Positions 7,364-14,214 of a stretch of 15,673 bases of DNA are shown in pieces (positions within the stretch are counted from its first letter, which is position 1; the number at the start of each line of letters is the position of its first letter). The notes below the pieces were generated by a model, which was given only the letters and a program-made list of their open reading frames with translations, was not told the origin of the DNA and made no database searches. The DNA is taken from positions 1 through 15,673 of the forward strand of contig DATLHO010000054.1 of NCBI GenBank assembly GCA_035539855.1, given 5' to 3'. Origin of the DNA: DATLHO01 sp035539855 (GTDB lineage: Bacteria; Bacteroidota; Ignavibacteria; OLB7). Both the position numbers and the translations under genes were made by a program.

Positions 7364-8263
7364 ATGTCCAACAGTCTTCCGGCTCTCAAGCGAGTCACGC
7401 TCATCGCCCTGCTGGCGAACGCCGCGCTGTTCGGACTGAAGCTCTGGGGCTTCTCGCTGTCGGGCTCGGTGGCGCTGCTGTCGGACGCGCTGAACTCACT
7501 GCTCGACGTCGCCTCGACGACGGCGGTGCTCATCTCGGTGCAGGTGGCGCGCAAGATGCCGGACCGCGAGCACCCGTTCGGGCATTCGCGGGCGGAGCCG
7601 ATCGCAGGCTTCGTGATCGCGGTCATCGCCTGCGTTCTCGGCATCGAGGTGCTGCAGGAGTCGACGATGAAGTTCGTCCTGCCGCACCCGCACGAGATCA
7701 ACCCGCTGGTCTTCGCCATCCTCGGCGTGGCGATCCTCGCGAAGATCGGGTTGTCGATGTGGCAGGGCCGAGTCGGCCGCGCCGGCAAGAGTCCTGCGGT
7801 CGTGGCGCTGGCGGTCGACTCGCGCAACGATGTGCTGTCGTCGATCGCCGCGCTCGTCGGCATCACCGGCGCGTCGCTCGGGTACGAATCCGCCGACGAG
7901 ATCGCGGGCGCTGTCGTCGGCTGCCTGATTCTCTGGAGCGGCGTCAAGATCATCCGCGAGAACCTCGACATGCTGCTCGGCCGCGCGCCCAGCGACCTCA
8001 CGCAGGTCGACGTGCTCGCCCGCGTCCGCTCGATCGACGGCGTCGAGGAGGTGCGCTTCTGTCGCGGGCACTACGTCGGCAACGAGCTGCACTTCGAGAT
8101 CATCATCGCCTGCAGTGCCGAGCTCTCGACGCGCGAGTCGGCCGAGATCGCCGACCGCGTCCGCAACGCCGCCGAGACCGCCGACGACATCGCCGTCGCG
8201 TTCGTGCACGTCGACACCGTCGAGAGCCCGCACCACTACCCGGATCTGCTCGATCGCATCTGA
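7364..8263 (+). CDS. Cation diffusion facilitator (CDF) family metal transporter
   Basis: 299 residues with about six transmembrane segments (13-32, 34-60, 79-97, 114-132, 147-170, 181-195) and a C-terminal cytoplasmic domain (about 210-285) of the CDF type. Family landmarks are GSVALLSDALNSLLDVAS in helix 2 and REHPFGHSRAE after it (His70, His74, a typical CDF metal-binding loop). CDF proteins export divalent metals in exchange for protons at the inner membrane, usually as dimers. The transport-site quartet reads Asn44-xxx-Asp48 in helix 2 and Asp152-xxx-Asp156 in helix 5 (DSRND). Zinc CDFs normally carry His in this quartet, so the N-D-D-D set points towards manganese (possibly iron); that specificity is inference. 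ATG 7364 has only a distant AAGGG upstream. Confidence 0.94.
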   Translation: MSNSLPALKRVTLIALLANAALFGLKLWGFSLSGSVALLSDALNSLLDVASTTAVLISVQVARKMPDREHPFGHSRAEPIAGFVIAVIACVLGIEVLQESTMKFVLPHPHEINPLVFAILGVAILAKIGLSMWQGRVGRAGKSPAVVALAVDSRNDVLSSIAALVGITGASLGYESADEIAGAVVGCLILWSGVKIIRENLDMLLGRAPSDLTQVDVLARVRSIDGVEEVRFCRGHYVGNELHFEIIIACSAELSTRESAEIADRVRNAAETADDIAVAFVHVDTVESPHHYPDLLDRI

Positions 8264-8336
8264 ACCGCCGGCGCGACGCCGCCGCGACGATCTGCTTCGC
8301 ATCTTTGCGACTCGCAACCTTCGAGGAATTCACGAC

Positions 8337-8612
8337 ATGAGCACCGATGCATTCAACGCAGTCCCACGTCCGCGTGTCGAGGGGAGATCAAAGGACGAGC
8401 TCGCGGCCATCGCCTACGATGCGCTCGCGGGCATCGAGTTCATCGAGATGAACGACGGACACCGGCTCGGCTTCCACGTCTACCGGTATCTGCAGGGGGA
8501 GCTGGCGTCGCTTGCCGACGCGATCTACGAGGCCAAGGCACGCACGGCGACGGGTCCGCTCGAGCTCGAGCGGATCATCGCGGAGCGCCTGGCCGCGGCC
8601 GGCACCCGATGA
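8337..8612 (+). CDS. Small hypothetical protein, 91 residues
   Basis: I do not recognise this protein. ATG 8337 has a good Shine-Dalgarno (GAGGAA at 8323-8328, 8-base spacing) and the frame ends at TGA 8610-8612. It has no signal peptide, cysteine or membrane segment, so it is probably cytosolic. The sequence reads as two amphipathic helices (about 17-32 and 50-67) around a GHRLGFHVYRYL stretch, with an acidic/Arg-rich C-terminal helix LELERIIAERLAAAG. It sits 73 bases after the CDF gene and 16 bases before the LD-carboxypeptidase gene, which suggests an operon position rather than a functional link. Codon use matches its neighbours, supporting a real gene. Confidence 0.72.
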   Translation: MSTDAFNAVPRPRVEGRSKDELAAIAYDALAGIEFIEMNDGHRLGFHVYRYLQGELASLADAIYEAKARTATGPLELERIIAERLAAAGTR

Positions 8613-8613
8613 C

Positions 8614-8620
8614 GAGGAGA
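8614..8620 (+). promoter_or_regulatory. Shine-Dalgarno that fixes a GTG start for the S66 peptidase
   Basis: GAGGAGA is eight bases before GTG 8629. No ATG in this frame gives a sensible N-terminus, while GTG 8629 places a twin-arginine signal directly at the start, so this site decides the gene's start. Confidence 0.65.
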
Positions 8621-8628
8621 ACCCACGC

Positions 8629-9777
8629 GTGAGTGAACGATCCAGACGCGGCTTTCTGCGGACACTGCTCGGCGGCGCGATCGCGCTGCCGGGCGCGTTG
8701 CGCGCGCAGAGCACGCCGGCGGACGATCCGCCGGGCACCGCCGGCGAGCGATCGCCGACGGGACGGCGTGCCGAATCGCGTCGTCGCGGCGACGCGCGCC
8801 GGCCGGCGCTGATCAAGCCTCCGGCGCTCGTCGAAGGCTCGACGATCGGCATCGCCGCGCCGGCCAGCGGCGTCTCGCGCGGCGAGGTGCTCGACGCGGC
8901 CGCGACGCTGCGCAATCTCGGTTTCAACGTGAAGCTCGGCGAGCATCTGTCGAAGGGCTTCGGGTACCTCTCGGCGCCCGACGCCGATCGCGCCGCCGAC
9001 TACATGCGAATGGTCCGCGATCCGGAGGTCGACTGCGTCATGGCGGTGCGTGGGGGCTACGGCGTGATGCGCATTCTGCCGATGCTCGACTTCGACGTCA
9101 TCCGCGCCAACCCGAAGGTGCACATCGGCTATTCCGACATCACCGGCCTGGTCAACCCGATCCATCAGCTCTCCGGCCTCATCGCGTTCCATGGACCGGT
9201 CGCCACCTCGAGCTTCGATCCCTACACGCTCGATTCGTTCCGCCGCACGCTCATGAGCCCGACGACGCCGGGCTCGTTCGCCGAGAGCGGGGAGTTCAAC
9301 GGCGCCCGCTTCGGCGAGGCGCGCGCCGCGACGATCGTCCCCGGCCGCGCCCAGGGGCGCCTCGTCGGCGGCAACCTCTCGCTCGTGCTCGGACTGATGG
9401 GCACGAAGTGGGAGATCGACACGACCGACAACATCCTGTTCCTTGAGGAGGTCAACGAGGAGCCCTACCGCGTCGACCGGATGCTGACGCAGCTCGCGAT
9501 CAGCGGACGCCTCGGCGCGTGCGCCGGAGTCGCGCTCGGCCGCTTCAGCAAGTGCGAGGCGCCGTCGCGCGGCGGCGAGTTCGCGCTGTCGCTGTCGCTC
9601 GAGCAGGTGCTGCGGGGCATCCTCGAGCCGCTCGGGATTCCGACGCTCTACGGCCTGTCGATCGGGCACATCCGCAGCAAGCTGACGATCCCCGTCGGCG
9701 GGCTGGCGACTCTCGATGCTACCGCGAAGACCCTGATCATCGACGAGCCCGTCGTCGGCGAGGCGCGGGTGCGGTAG
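8629..9777 (+). CDS. Tat-exported LD-carboxypeptidase (peptidase family S66)
   Basis: 382 residues from GTG. The N-terminus MSERSRRGFLRTLLGGAIAL carries a twin-arginine motif (SRRGFL) and a hydrophobic stretch ending near LRAQ, so the protein should be exported folded through the Tat pathway. An Arg/Pro/Gly-rich linker follows (29-62). The S66 body contains IGIAAPAS (73-80), AVRGGYG (139-145), the nucleophile motif HIGYSDITG with Ser169, FLEEVNEEPYRVDRML with the expected catalytic Glu273, and SIGHIRSK with the expected catalytic His347. S66 enzymes remove the terminal D-residue from murein tetrapeptides. The classic LdcA is cytosolic and serves murein recycling, so export is a noteworthy difference that places the activity on periplasmic peptides or the sacculus. 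Confidence 0.94.
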   Translation: MSERSRRGFLRTLLGGAIALPGALRAQSTPADDPPGTAGERSPTGRRAESRRRGDARRPALIKPPALVEGSTIGIAAPASGVSRGEVLDAAATLRNLGFNVKLGEHLSKGFGYLSAPDADRAADYMRMVRDPEVDCVMAVRGGYGVMRILPMLDFDVIRANPKVHIGYSDITGLVNPIHQLSGLIAFHGPVATSSFDPYTLDSFRRTLMSPTTPGSFAESGEFNGARFGEARAATIVPGRAQGRLVGGNLSLVLGLMGTKWEIDTTDNILFLEEVNEEPYRVDRMLTQLAISGRLGACAGVALGRFSKCEAPSRGGEFALSLSLEQVLRGILEPLGIPTLYGLSIGHIRSKLTIPVGGLATLDATAKTLIIDEPVVGEARVR

Positions 9778-9810
9778 TCGTTCGGTCTCCTTCCACCACG
9801 ACCACGCGCC

Positions 9811-9919
9811 CACGTCATCCGCGCGTAGCGTGGATCCCTCTTCGGCGGTAGCGGTGCCGGACAGTCCCGCTACCGCGGAAGACGGATCCCCGCGGCGCTT
9901 CGCTTGCGACGATGACGTG
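9811..9919. repeat. Second palindromic element, hairpin-forming, related to 869-1032
   Basis: The outer arms CACGTCATC (9811-9819) and GATGACGTG (9911-9919) are exact reverse complements. The inner arms GGATCCCTCTTCGGCGGTAGCGG (9832-9854, shown in two parts: GGATCCCTCTTC and GGCGGTAGCGG) and the facing 9868-9890 pair at 21 of 23 positions around a 13-base loop. As in the first element, each side reads GTCATC...GGATCC, and the spacer on one side contains GCGCTTCGCTTGCG. It sits in the gap between the S66 peptidase and the repeat protein and could also terminate transcription. Confidence 0.7.
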
Positions 9920-10134
9920 CTCGCCTCGAATGTGGGGGGAGGGACATTGTGAGGGCCCGCGTTCCCGGGGAAGGACATCCCCACCCACCATCCCGTCAAA
10001 TTTTTTCTTTTCGCCCTTTAGGAGGCCTTTAAGCGCTCGCGATAGCATGAATACCCATGAGAGCGACGACGCGCCGGACGACGGCGGATCGCTCGAAAGA
10101 GAGACCCAATCAACTCCTTTCAATCGAGGGTATC
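9920..10134 (+). promoter_or_regulatory. Leader region of the repeat protein with T-rich tract
   Basis: After the palindrome this gap has a G-rich stretch (9930-9943), a C-rich stretch (9979-9992) that can partly pair with it (GTGGGG with CCCCAC), then AAATTTTTTCTTTT at 9998-10011. That is the only long A/T run in this GC-rich window. TAGCAT at 10043-10048 could be a -10 box, but no matching -35 or TTTG box is seen at a good distance. The tract may be a terminator tail, an UP-like element or a promoter spacer. GAGGG at 10126-10130 is the ribosome site for ATG 10135. No other gene is supported here. Confidence 0.25.
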
Positions 10135-12201
10135 ATGGCTTCCAACTCCTACTCCCGTACGACGCGCCTTCGCCGCCGCCTGATCCGGATCGCCGGACTC
10201 TTCATGCTCCTGGCCACGATGCAGAAGGCCATGCCCGTCGTCGCGGCGCCGGCCTACTGGTCGGTCAAGATCGCCCGCCCCAGCATCAACTGTCAGCGCG
10301 GACTCGGTGTGTGCATCGATCTGTTCGGTCCCATCGGCACCGCCGGCACCGAGGTCGCCTTCGTCGTCGAGGGCACGCCGCAGTCCGGGCCTGGCACCGC
10401 GACCGGTCGCATGGTGTTCCTCTCCGAGCTCACCGAGAAGGGCGACACCTTCGAGATCGAGCAGGACGTCGTGCTCGATCGTCAGCACTCGCTCGAGCTC
10501 GGCTACAAGCAGGTGACGCTGCTGAGGGGTCGTTACCCGATCGATCGCTCCGCCGGCGACCACGGCTCGGTCCTGATCGGGCTGCGTACGATCGGCATCA
10601 CCATCACCGCGGACATCGGCCGCAGGGCGTACGGATGCGAGCGCTTCGGTGTCTGTTCGATCACGGTCGGATTCGACCTCGCGATGAACAAGCCCGCGCC
10701 CGGCACGGGTACGCTCGAGGGCAGCAGCCTTTCGTTCGACTTCACGCAGCGTGTCGAGTCGTCCGAGGACAGCTCGGTGATCTACGTCGACGAGGACATC
10801 GCGCTCGACGAGCAGTCATCGCTGGCGCTGGGCGCGCGGTCGGTGACGATTCTCAAGGGAGCCTACCGCGTCGACTACAGCGAGAATCCGAACGGCCACG
10901 TCGACTTCGCCGTCGCACGCATCGGCATCACCGTGACGATCGACATCGGCCGCAAGAGCCTGGGCTGCACCCGCGCCGGCATCTGCTCGATCACCGTCGG
11001 CTTCGACTTCGCACGGATCAACCAGGCGCCGGCCGTCGTCTCGCTCGACGGAAAGGCGATGCTCGTCGACTTCCTCGGCCGCCCGCACTCGGGTCGCGAG
11101 CCGTTCGTGCTGGAGCAGGACTACGTGATCGAGCGCGACCTCGCCACGAAGCTCGGACGCCAGCAGCTCACGCTCCAGGCCGGCACCTACGAGCTCGACT
11201 TCAGCGTCAACCCCAACGGCCGCCTCGTCATCCCGGTCTCCTCGCAGGGCATCGTCGTCACCGTCGAGATCGGACGGGCGTCGAAGGGCTGCCGCGGACT
11301 CGGCATCTGCAGCATCACGATCGGCGCGGACGCGACCGAGCGCTCGGTGCCGGCAGTCCTCTCCGTGAGCAACGGCATGATGTCGCTCGACCTCCTCGGC
11401 GAAGCGCCGGAGACCGGTGACGCGCTGACGATCGACGAGGACCTGACGCTCGACGCGGCGACCTCGCGCCTGCTCCGCTACAACGACATCACGCTCAAGC
11501 GCGGCGTCTACGCCATCGATCGCAGCAGCAACCCGTTCGGCAGCCTCGTGATCCCGATCGCCGCCAGGGGCATCAGCATCGAGATTCACTTCGGTCGGAC
11601 GTCAGAGTGCATCCGCGGCTTCGGAGTCTGCCGCATCATCATCGCCCTGTCGACCCGCACCAGCCCGAGCGATGCCGTCGGCTACGCCGCGGCCGAGACC
11701 GCCGGCTCGACGATGACGATCGCGTTCTCCGAGCGCTCGGCGCTCTCCGGCGACACGCTCTTCGTCGATGAGGACGTGCCGTTCGACCCGACCACCGGAG
11801 CCCCGCTCGGCGCAGAGCGACTGCTCATCAAGCGCGGAGCCTATCCGGTCGACTACTCGAGCAACCCCGCAGGCACGGTCACGGTGGTGACGCAGGTCGA
11901 GGGCTCGGCATCGATCGACGCATCGGGCTCCTCGAACGACGCCTCGGATCTCATGCTCTGGCCGAACCCGGCGACGACGACCGCGACGACCCGCTTCAGC
12001 CTCGCGACCCCGCAGAGCGTTCGCCTCGAGCTGCTCGACGCCATGGGCACGGTGGTCCTGAGCGCGATCGACGGCGAGCGCCTCGAGCGCGGATCGCACG
12101 AGCGGACGCTCGACCTGGCGGGCCTCACCGCCGGCGCCTACTTCGAGCGGCTCACCGTCGGCACCACGTCGACCGTCCGCGCACTCCAGATCGTCCGCTA
12201 A
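10135..12201 (+). CDS. Secreted five-repeat paired-cysteine protein with T9SS sorting domain
   Basis: 688 residues from ATG 10135 (GAGGG four bases upstream). A signal peptide (Arg-rich start, hydrophobic 17-38, cleavage near VVAAPA) precedes five tandem domains of about 110 residues at roughly 41-153, 154-263, 264-371, 372-478 and 479-590. Each repeats the same order: an IGR-type strand, a cysteine pair in C-x(5,6)-C ending G-[VIL]-C (53/60, 168/174, 278/284, 386/392, 492/499), SIT[VI]G, an acidic [DE][EQ]D...LD box and G-x-Y-x-[VIL]-D-x-S...G. All ten cysteines are in these pairs. A linker (591-603) leads to a T9SS type A sorting domain (604-688) with LWPNPA, LELLDAMGTVV, LERGSH and LTAGAYF. 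The domain is predicted beta-rich and disulfide-bonded. I do not recognise its function; a surface or adhesion role is only a guess. It stands alone between a large leader and a GC hairpin. Confidence 0.9.
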   Translation: MASNSYSRTTRLRRRLIRIAGLFMLLATMQKAMPVVAAPAYWSVKIARPSINCQRGLGVCIDLFGPIGTAGTEVAFVVEGTPQSGPGTATGRMVFLSELTEKGDTFEIEQDVVLDRQHSLELGYKQVTLLRGRYPIDRSAGDHGSVLIGLRTIGITITADIGRRAYGCERFGVCSITVGFDLAMNKPAPGTGTLEGSSLSFDFTQRVESSEDSSVIYVDEDIALDEQSSLALGARSVTILKGAYRVDYSENPNGHVDFAVARIGITVTIDIGRKSLGCTRAGICSITVGFDFARINQAPAVVSLDGKAMLVDFLGRPHSGREPFVLEQDYVIERDLATKLGRQQLTLQAGTYELDFSVNPNGRLVIPVSSQGIVVTVEIGRASKGCRGLGICSITIGADATERSVPAVLSVSNGMMSLDLLGEAPETGDALTIDEDLTLDAATSRLLRYNDITLKRGVYAIDRSSNPFGSLVIPIAARGISIEIHFGRTSECIRGFGVCRIIIALSTRTSPSDAVGYAAAETAGSTMTIAFSERSALSGDTLFVDEDVPFDPTTGAPLGAERLLIKRGAYPVDYSSNPAGTVTVVTQVEGSASIDASGSSNDASDLMLWPNPATTTATTRFSLATPQSVRLELLDAMGTVVLSAIDGERLERGSHERTLDLAGLTAGAYFERLTVGTTSTVRALQIVR
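10255..11904 (+). repeat. Five tandem ~330-bp coding repeats
   Basis: Units at about 10255-10593, 10594-10923, 10924-11247, 11248-11568 and 11569-11904 encode the five paired-cysteine domains. Units 2, 3 and 4 are closest (IGR..xGC....G[VI]CSIT[VI]G); units 1 and 5 are the most diverged and have one more residue between the cysteines. Divergence is at the protein level throughout, so this is an old duplication rather than a recent slippage array. Confidence 0.88.
11944..12198 (+). other. T9SS type A C-terminal sorting domain (within the repeat protein)
   Basis: The last 85 residues follow the type A pattern: an opening [YW]PNPA (here LWPNPA), a strand TTRFSLATPQSVRLELLD, DAMG, an amphipathic strand, an LxxGxH turn, LTAGAYF and a final basic strand ending IVR. 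In T9SS bacteria this domain directs outer-membrane translocation and is usually removed with attachment to the cell surface. Confidence 0.85.
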
Positions 12202-12380
12202 GCCGCCCGCACGGACCCGGCGCGGCGCCGGACGGAATCCTGGGGAGGGCCACAGGCGCCGCGCTGGTCCAATCGGGACCGCACATACGATTCGCGTGGG
12301 CACACCGGCAGGGGCTCCCAGTCTGCAATTGCAGCGGGGGCCCTTCGCCGTTTCCTCCCGGTCTTCATACCTTCCGGCCC
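12202..12380. other. Intergenic gap with a short GC hairpin
   Basis: CCGGCG (12217-12222) and CGCCGG (12226-12231) form a 6-bp stem with a 3-base loop, 16 bases past the repeat-protein stop and with no T-run. It could be a weak terminator. The rest of the gap shows no gene, no clear promoter and no Shine-Dalgarno for the GTG start at 12381. Confidence 0.3.
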
Positions 12381-13127
12381 GTGAATCATCGCTTCGACTC
12401 CGACCTGCCCGCACTATACGTTCCCGAGGGCTTCGCCGAGGGCGCCTCGATCGCCCTGGCGCCCGACGAGGCGCAGCACGCCCGCGCGCTGCGGCTGCGC
12501 GAGGGCTCCAGTGTTCTGTTGCTCGACGGAAAGGGCCACCGCGCGAGCGGCTCGATCGAGCGCGTCGAGAAGCGGGGAATGGTTGTCCGATGCGGCGCCG
12601 TCAGCTTTGATGGGGCGGAAGCGGGACCGTATATTGCTCTCTCTTTTGGCCTTCTGGCCGATAAATCCCGGGTCGAGTGGTGTGTGGAGAAGGGCGTCGA
12701 GCTCGGCGTCCGGCAGTTCCTCCCGCTCGAGTCCGAGCGCACCGAGGGGCGGCTGCATCGCGGCCGGCTCGAGCGTGTGGCGATTGCTGCGCTGAAGCAG
12801 TCGCAGCGCTCGTGGCTGCCGACGATCGACGAACCGCTCAGCGTTGCGGCGCTGGCCGCGCGCCTCGACGGGCTCGGCCGCGTCTACGTCTGTCACGAGA
12901 GCGCACCGCTCGAGAATGTGCTCGCGGCACGACTGGTCGCCGAGCGGCCGTCGCGCGCGCTCGTGGTCATCGGACCGGAGGGCGGATTCAGCGACAGTGA
13001 GGTCGAGACCCTCGCCCATGCCGGGTGCGAGATCGTCTCTCTTGGCGACACGCGGCTGCGTGCGGAGACCGCGGCGCTCGTCGGCGTTGCTCTGGTGAAC
13101 ATGCTCGGCACCGGCGACGCGACCTGA
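12381..13127 (+). CDS. rsmE: 16S rRNA (uracil-1498 N3) methyltransferase RsmE
   Basis: 248 residues from a GTG start, matching the family's usual ~245. RsmE methylates U1498 of 16S rRNA in the assembled 30S subunit with S-adenosylmethionine. An N-terminal PUA-like domain (about 1-75, with DEAQHARALRLREG) precedes the SPOUT methyltransferase domain. Diagnostic motifs are KGVELGVRQFLPL (104-116), LKQSQRSWLP (138-147), the knot loop VIGPEGGFSDSEVE (196-209) and LGDTRLRAETA (221-231). GTG 12381 places MNHRF in the position of the typical short N-terminus; no better start is in frame, and ATGs further in would remove part of the PUA domain. No Shine-Dalgarno is visible. The ABC ATPase gene follows after 55 bases. 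Confidence 0.95.
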   Translation: MNHRFDSDLPALYVPEGFAEGASIALAPDEAQHARALRLREGSSVLLLDGKGHRASGSIERVEKRGMVVRCGAVSFDGAEAGPYIALSFGLLADKSRVEWCVEKGVELGVRQFLPLESERTEGRLHRGRLERVAIAALKQSQRSWLPTIDEPLSVAALAARLDGLGRVYVCHESAPLENVLAARLVAERPSRALVVIGPEGGFSDSEVETLAHAGCEIVSLGDTRLRAETAALVGVALVNMLGTGDAT

Positions 13128-13182
13128 TGGCGCGCCCGCGATCGAACAACGACCACGGACTACGGTTCAATCCGACAATAGA

Positions 13183-14214
13183 ATGAGCGATTACCTGATC
13201 GAGGTCACGGGACTCAAGAAGTACTTCCCGATCAAGCGGGGACTTCTTTCGAAGACGGTCGGCCATGTCAAGGCGGTCGACGACGTGACGTTCTCGATCC
13301 GAAAGGGGGAGACTCTCGGGCTCGTCGGCGAATCGGGCTGTGGCAAGACCACGACCGGGCGCGCGCTGTTGCGACTGATCGAGCCGACCGCGGGCTCGGT
13401 GAAGTTCAACGGCCGCGAGGTCACCGAGATGGGAGGCAGCGAGATGCGGACGCTGCGGCGTCAGATGCAGATCGTCTTCCAGGATCCCTACTCGTCGCTC
13501 AATCCGCGCATCACCGTCGGCGGGATGCTCGCGGAGATCATCAAGTTCCACGGGTTGCGCAAGAACGACGCCGAGGTGCGCGACCGCGTCGAGGAGCTGC
13601 TCGACGTCGTCGGTCTGCGCCCGGAGTACGCCCGGCGCTACCCGCACGAGTTCTCCGGCGGACAGCGCCAGCGCATCGGCATCGCGCGCGCGCTGTCGGT
13701 CGAGCCGAGCTTCATCGTGCTCGACGAGCCGGTCTCGGCGCTCGACGTCTCGATCCAGTCGCAGGTGCTCAACCTGCTGCAGGAGCTCCAGGAGCGCTTC
13801 GAGCTGACGTACCTGTTCATCGCGCACGATCTGTCGGTCGTCGAGCACATCAGTGACCGCGTCGCGGTGATGTATCTCGGCGAGATCGTCGAGCTCGCCG
13901 AGGCGCGAGAGCTCTACGCCAACCCGAAGCATCCGTACACGCAGGCGCTGCTCTCGGCGGTGCCGGTGCCCGATCCCCGGCGCAAGACGCAGCGGATCGT
14001 GCTCACCGGCGACGTGCCCTCGCCGGCGAACGTGCCGAGCGGCTGCTACTTCCATCCCCGCTGTCCGAAGGTCGAGGCCGAGCACAAGGTGATCCACCCT
14101 GGGCTCGGCGACGACGGCACGGGACATTTCACGCGCTGCCTTCTGTACGACGAGAGCTGGCCGTCGGGAACGCAGCGCCCGGCTCGGTCCACGCAAACCC
14201 CGGCGACTCCATGA
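13183..14214 (+). CDS. Oligopeptide/dipeptide ABC transporter ATPase (OppF/DppF type)
   Basis: 343 residues. It contains all ATPase motifs: Walker A GESGCGKT (49-56), Q-loop FQDPYSSLNPR (Gln100), signature SGGQ (158-161), Walker B FIVLDEP (177-183) and the switch His215 in IAHDL. The C-terminal oligopeptide-transporter extension follows (HPYTQALLSAVPVPDP, GDVPSPANVPSGCYFHPRC). It would energise peptide uptake together with two permeases, a second ATPase and a binding protein, none of which is in the window. In relatives the C-terminal cysteines can hold a [4Fe-4S] cluster; here only Cys288, Cys294 and Cys319 are present and the expected third ligand after PRCP is missing. ATG 13183 has no clear Shine-Dalgarno. 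The stop overlaps the next gene's start (ATGA), implying translational coupling. Confidence 0.95.
   Translation: MSDYLIEVTGLKKYFPIKRGLLSKTVGHVKAVDDVTFSIRKGETLGLVGESGCGKTTTGRALLRLIEPTAGSVKFNGREVTEMGGSEMRTLRRQMQIVFQDPYSSLNPRITVGGMLAEIIKFHGLRKNDAEVRDRVEELLDVVGLRPEYARRYPHEFSGGQRQRIGIARALSVEPSFIVLDEPVSALDVSIQSQVLNLLQELQERFELTYLFIAHDLSVVEHISDRVAVMYLGEIVELAEARELYANPKHPYTQALLSAVPVPDPRRKTQRIVLTGDVPSPANVPSGCYFHPRCPKVEAEHKVIHPGLGDDGTGHFTRCLLYDESWPSGTQRPARSTQTPATP

Noticed and set aside
5326..8001. Open frame of 891 codons on the - strand opposite the M61 and CDF genes
   Set aside because: It is the mirror of two well-recognised + strand genes; high third-position GC removes stops from the opposite frame. 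The translation is Arg/Asp/Val-rich with no family motif.
8575..9999. Long - strand open frame opposite the S66 peptidase
   Set aside because: Antisense shadow of a clear S66 gene; composition is Arg/Ala/Asp-rich and it runs into the palindromic element.
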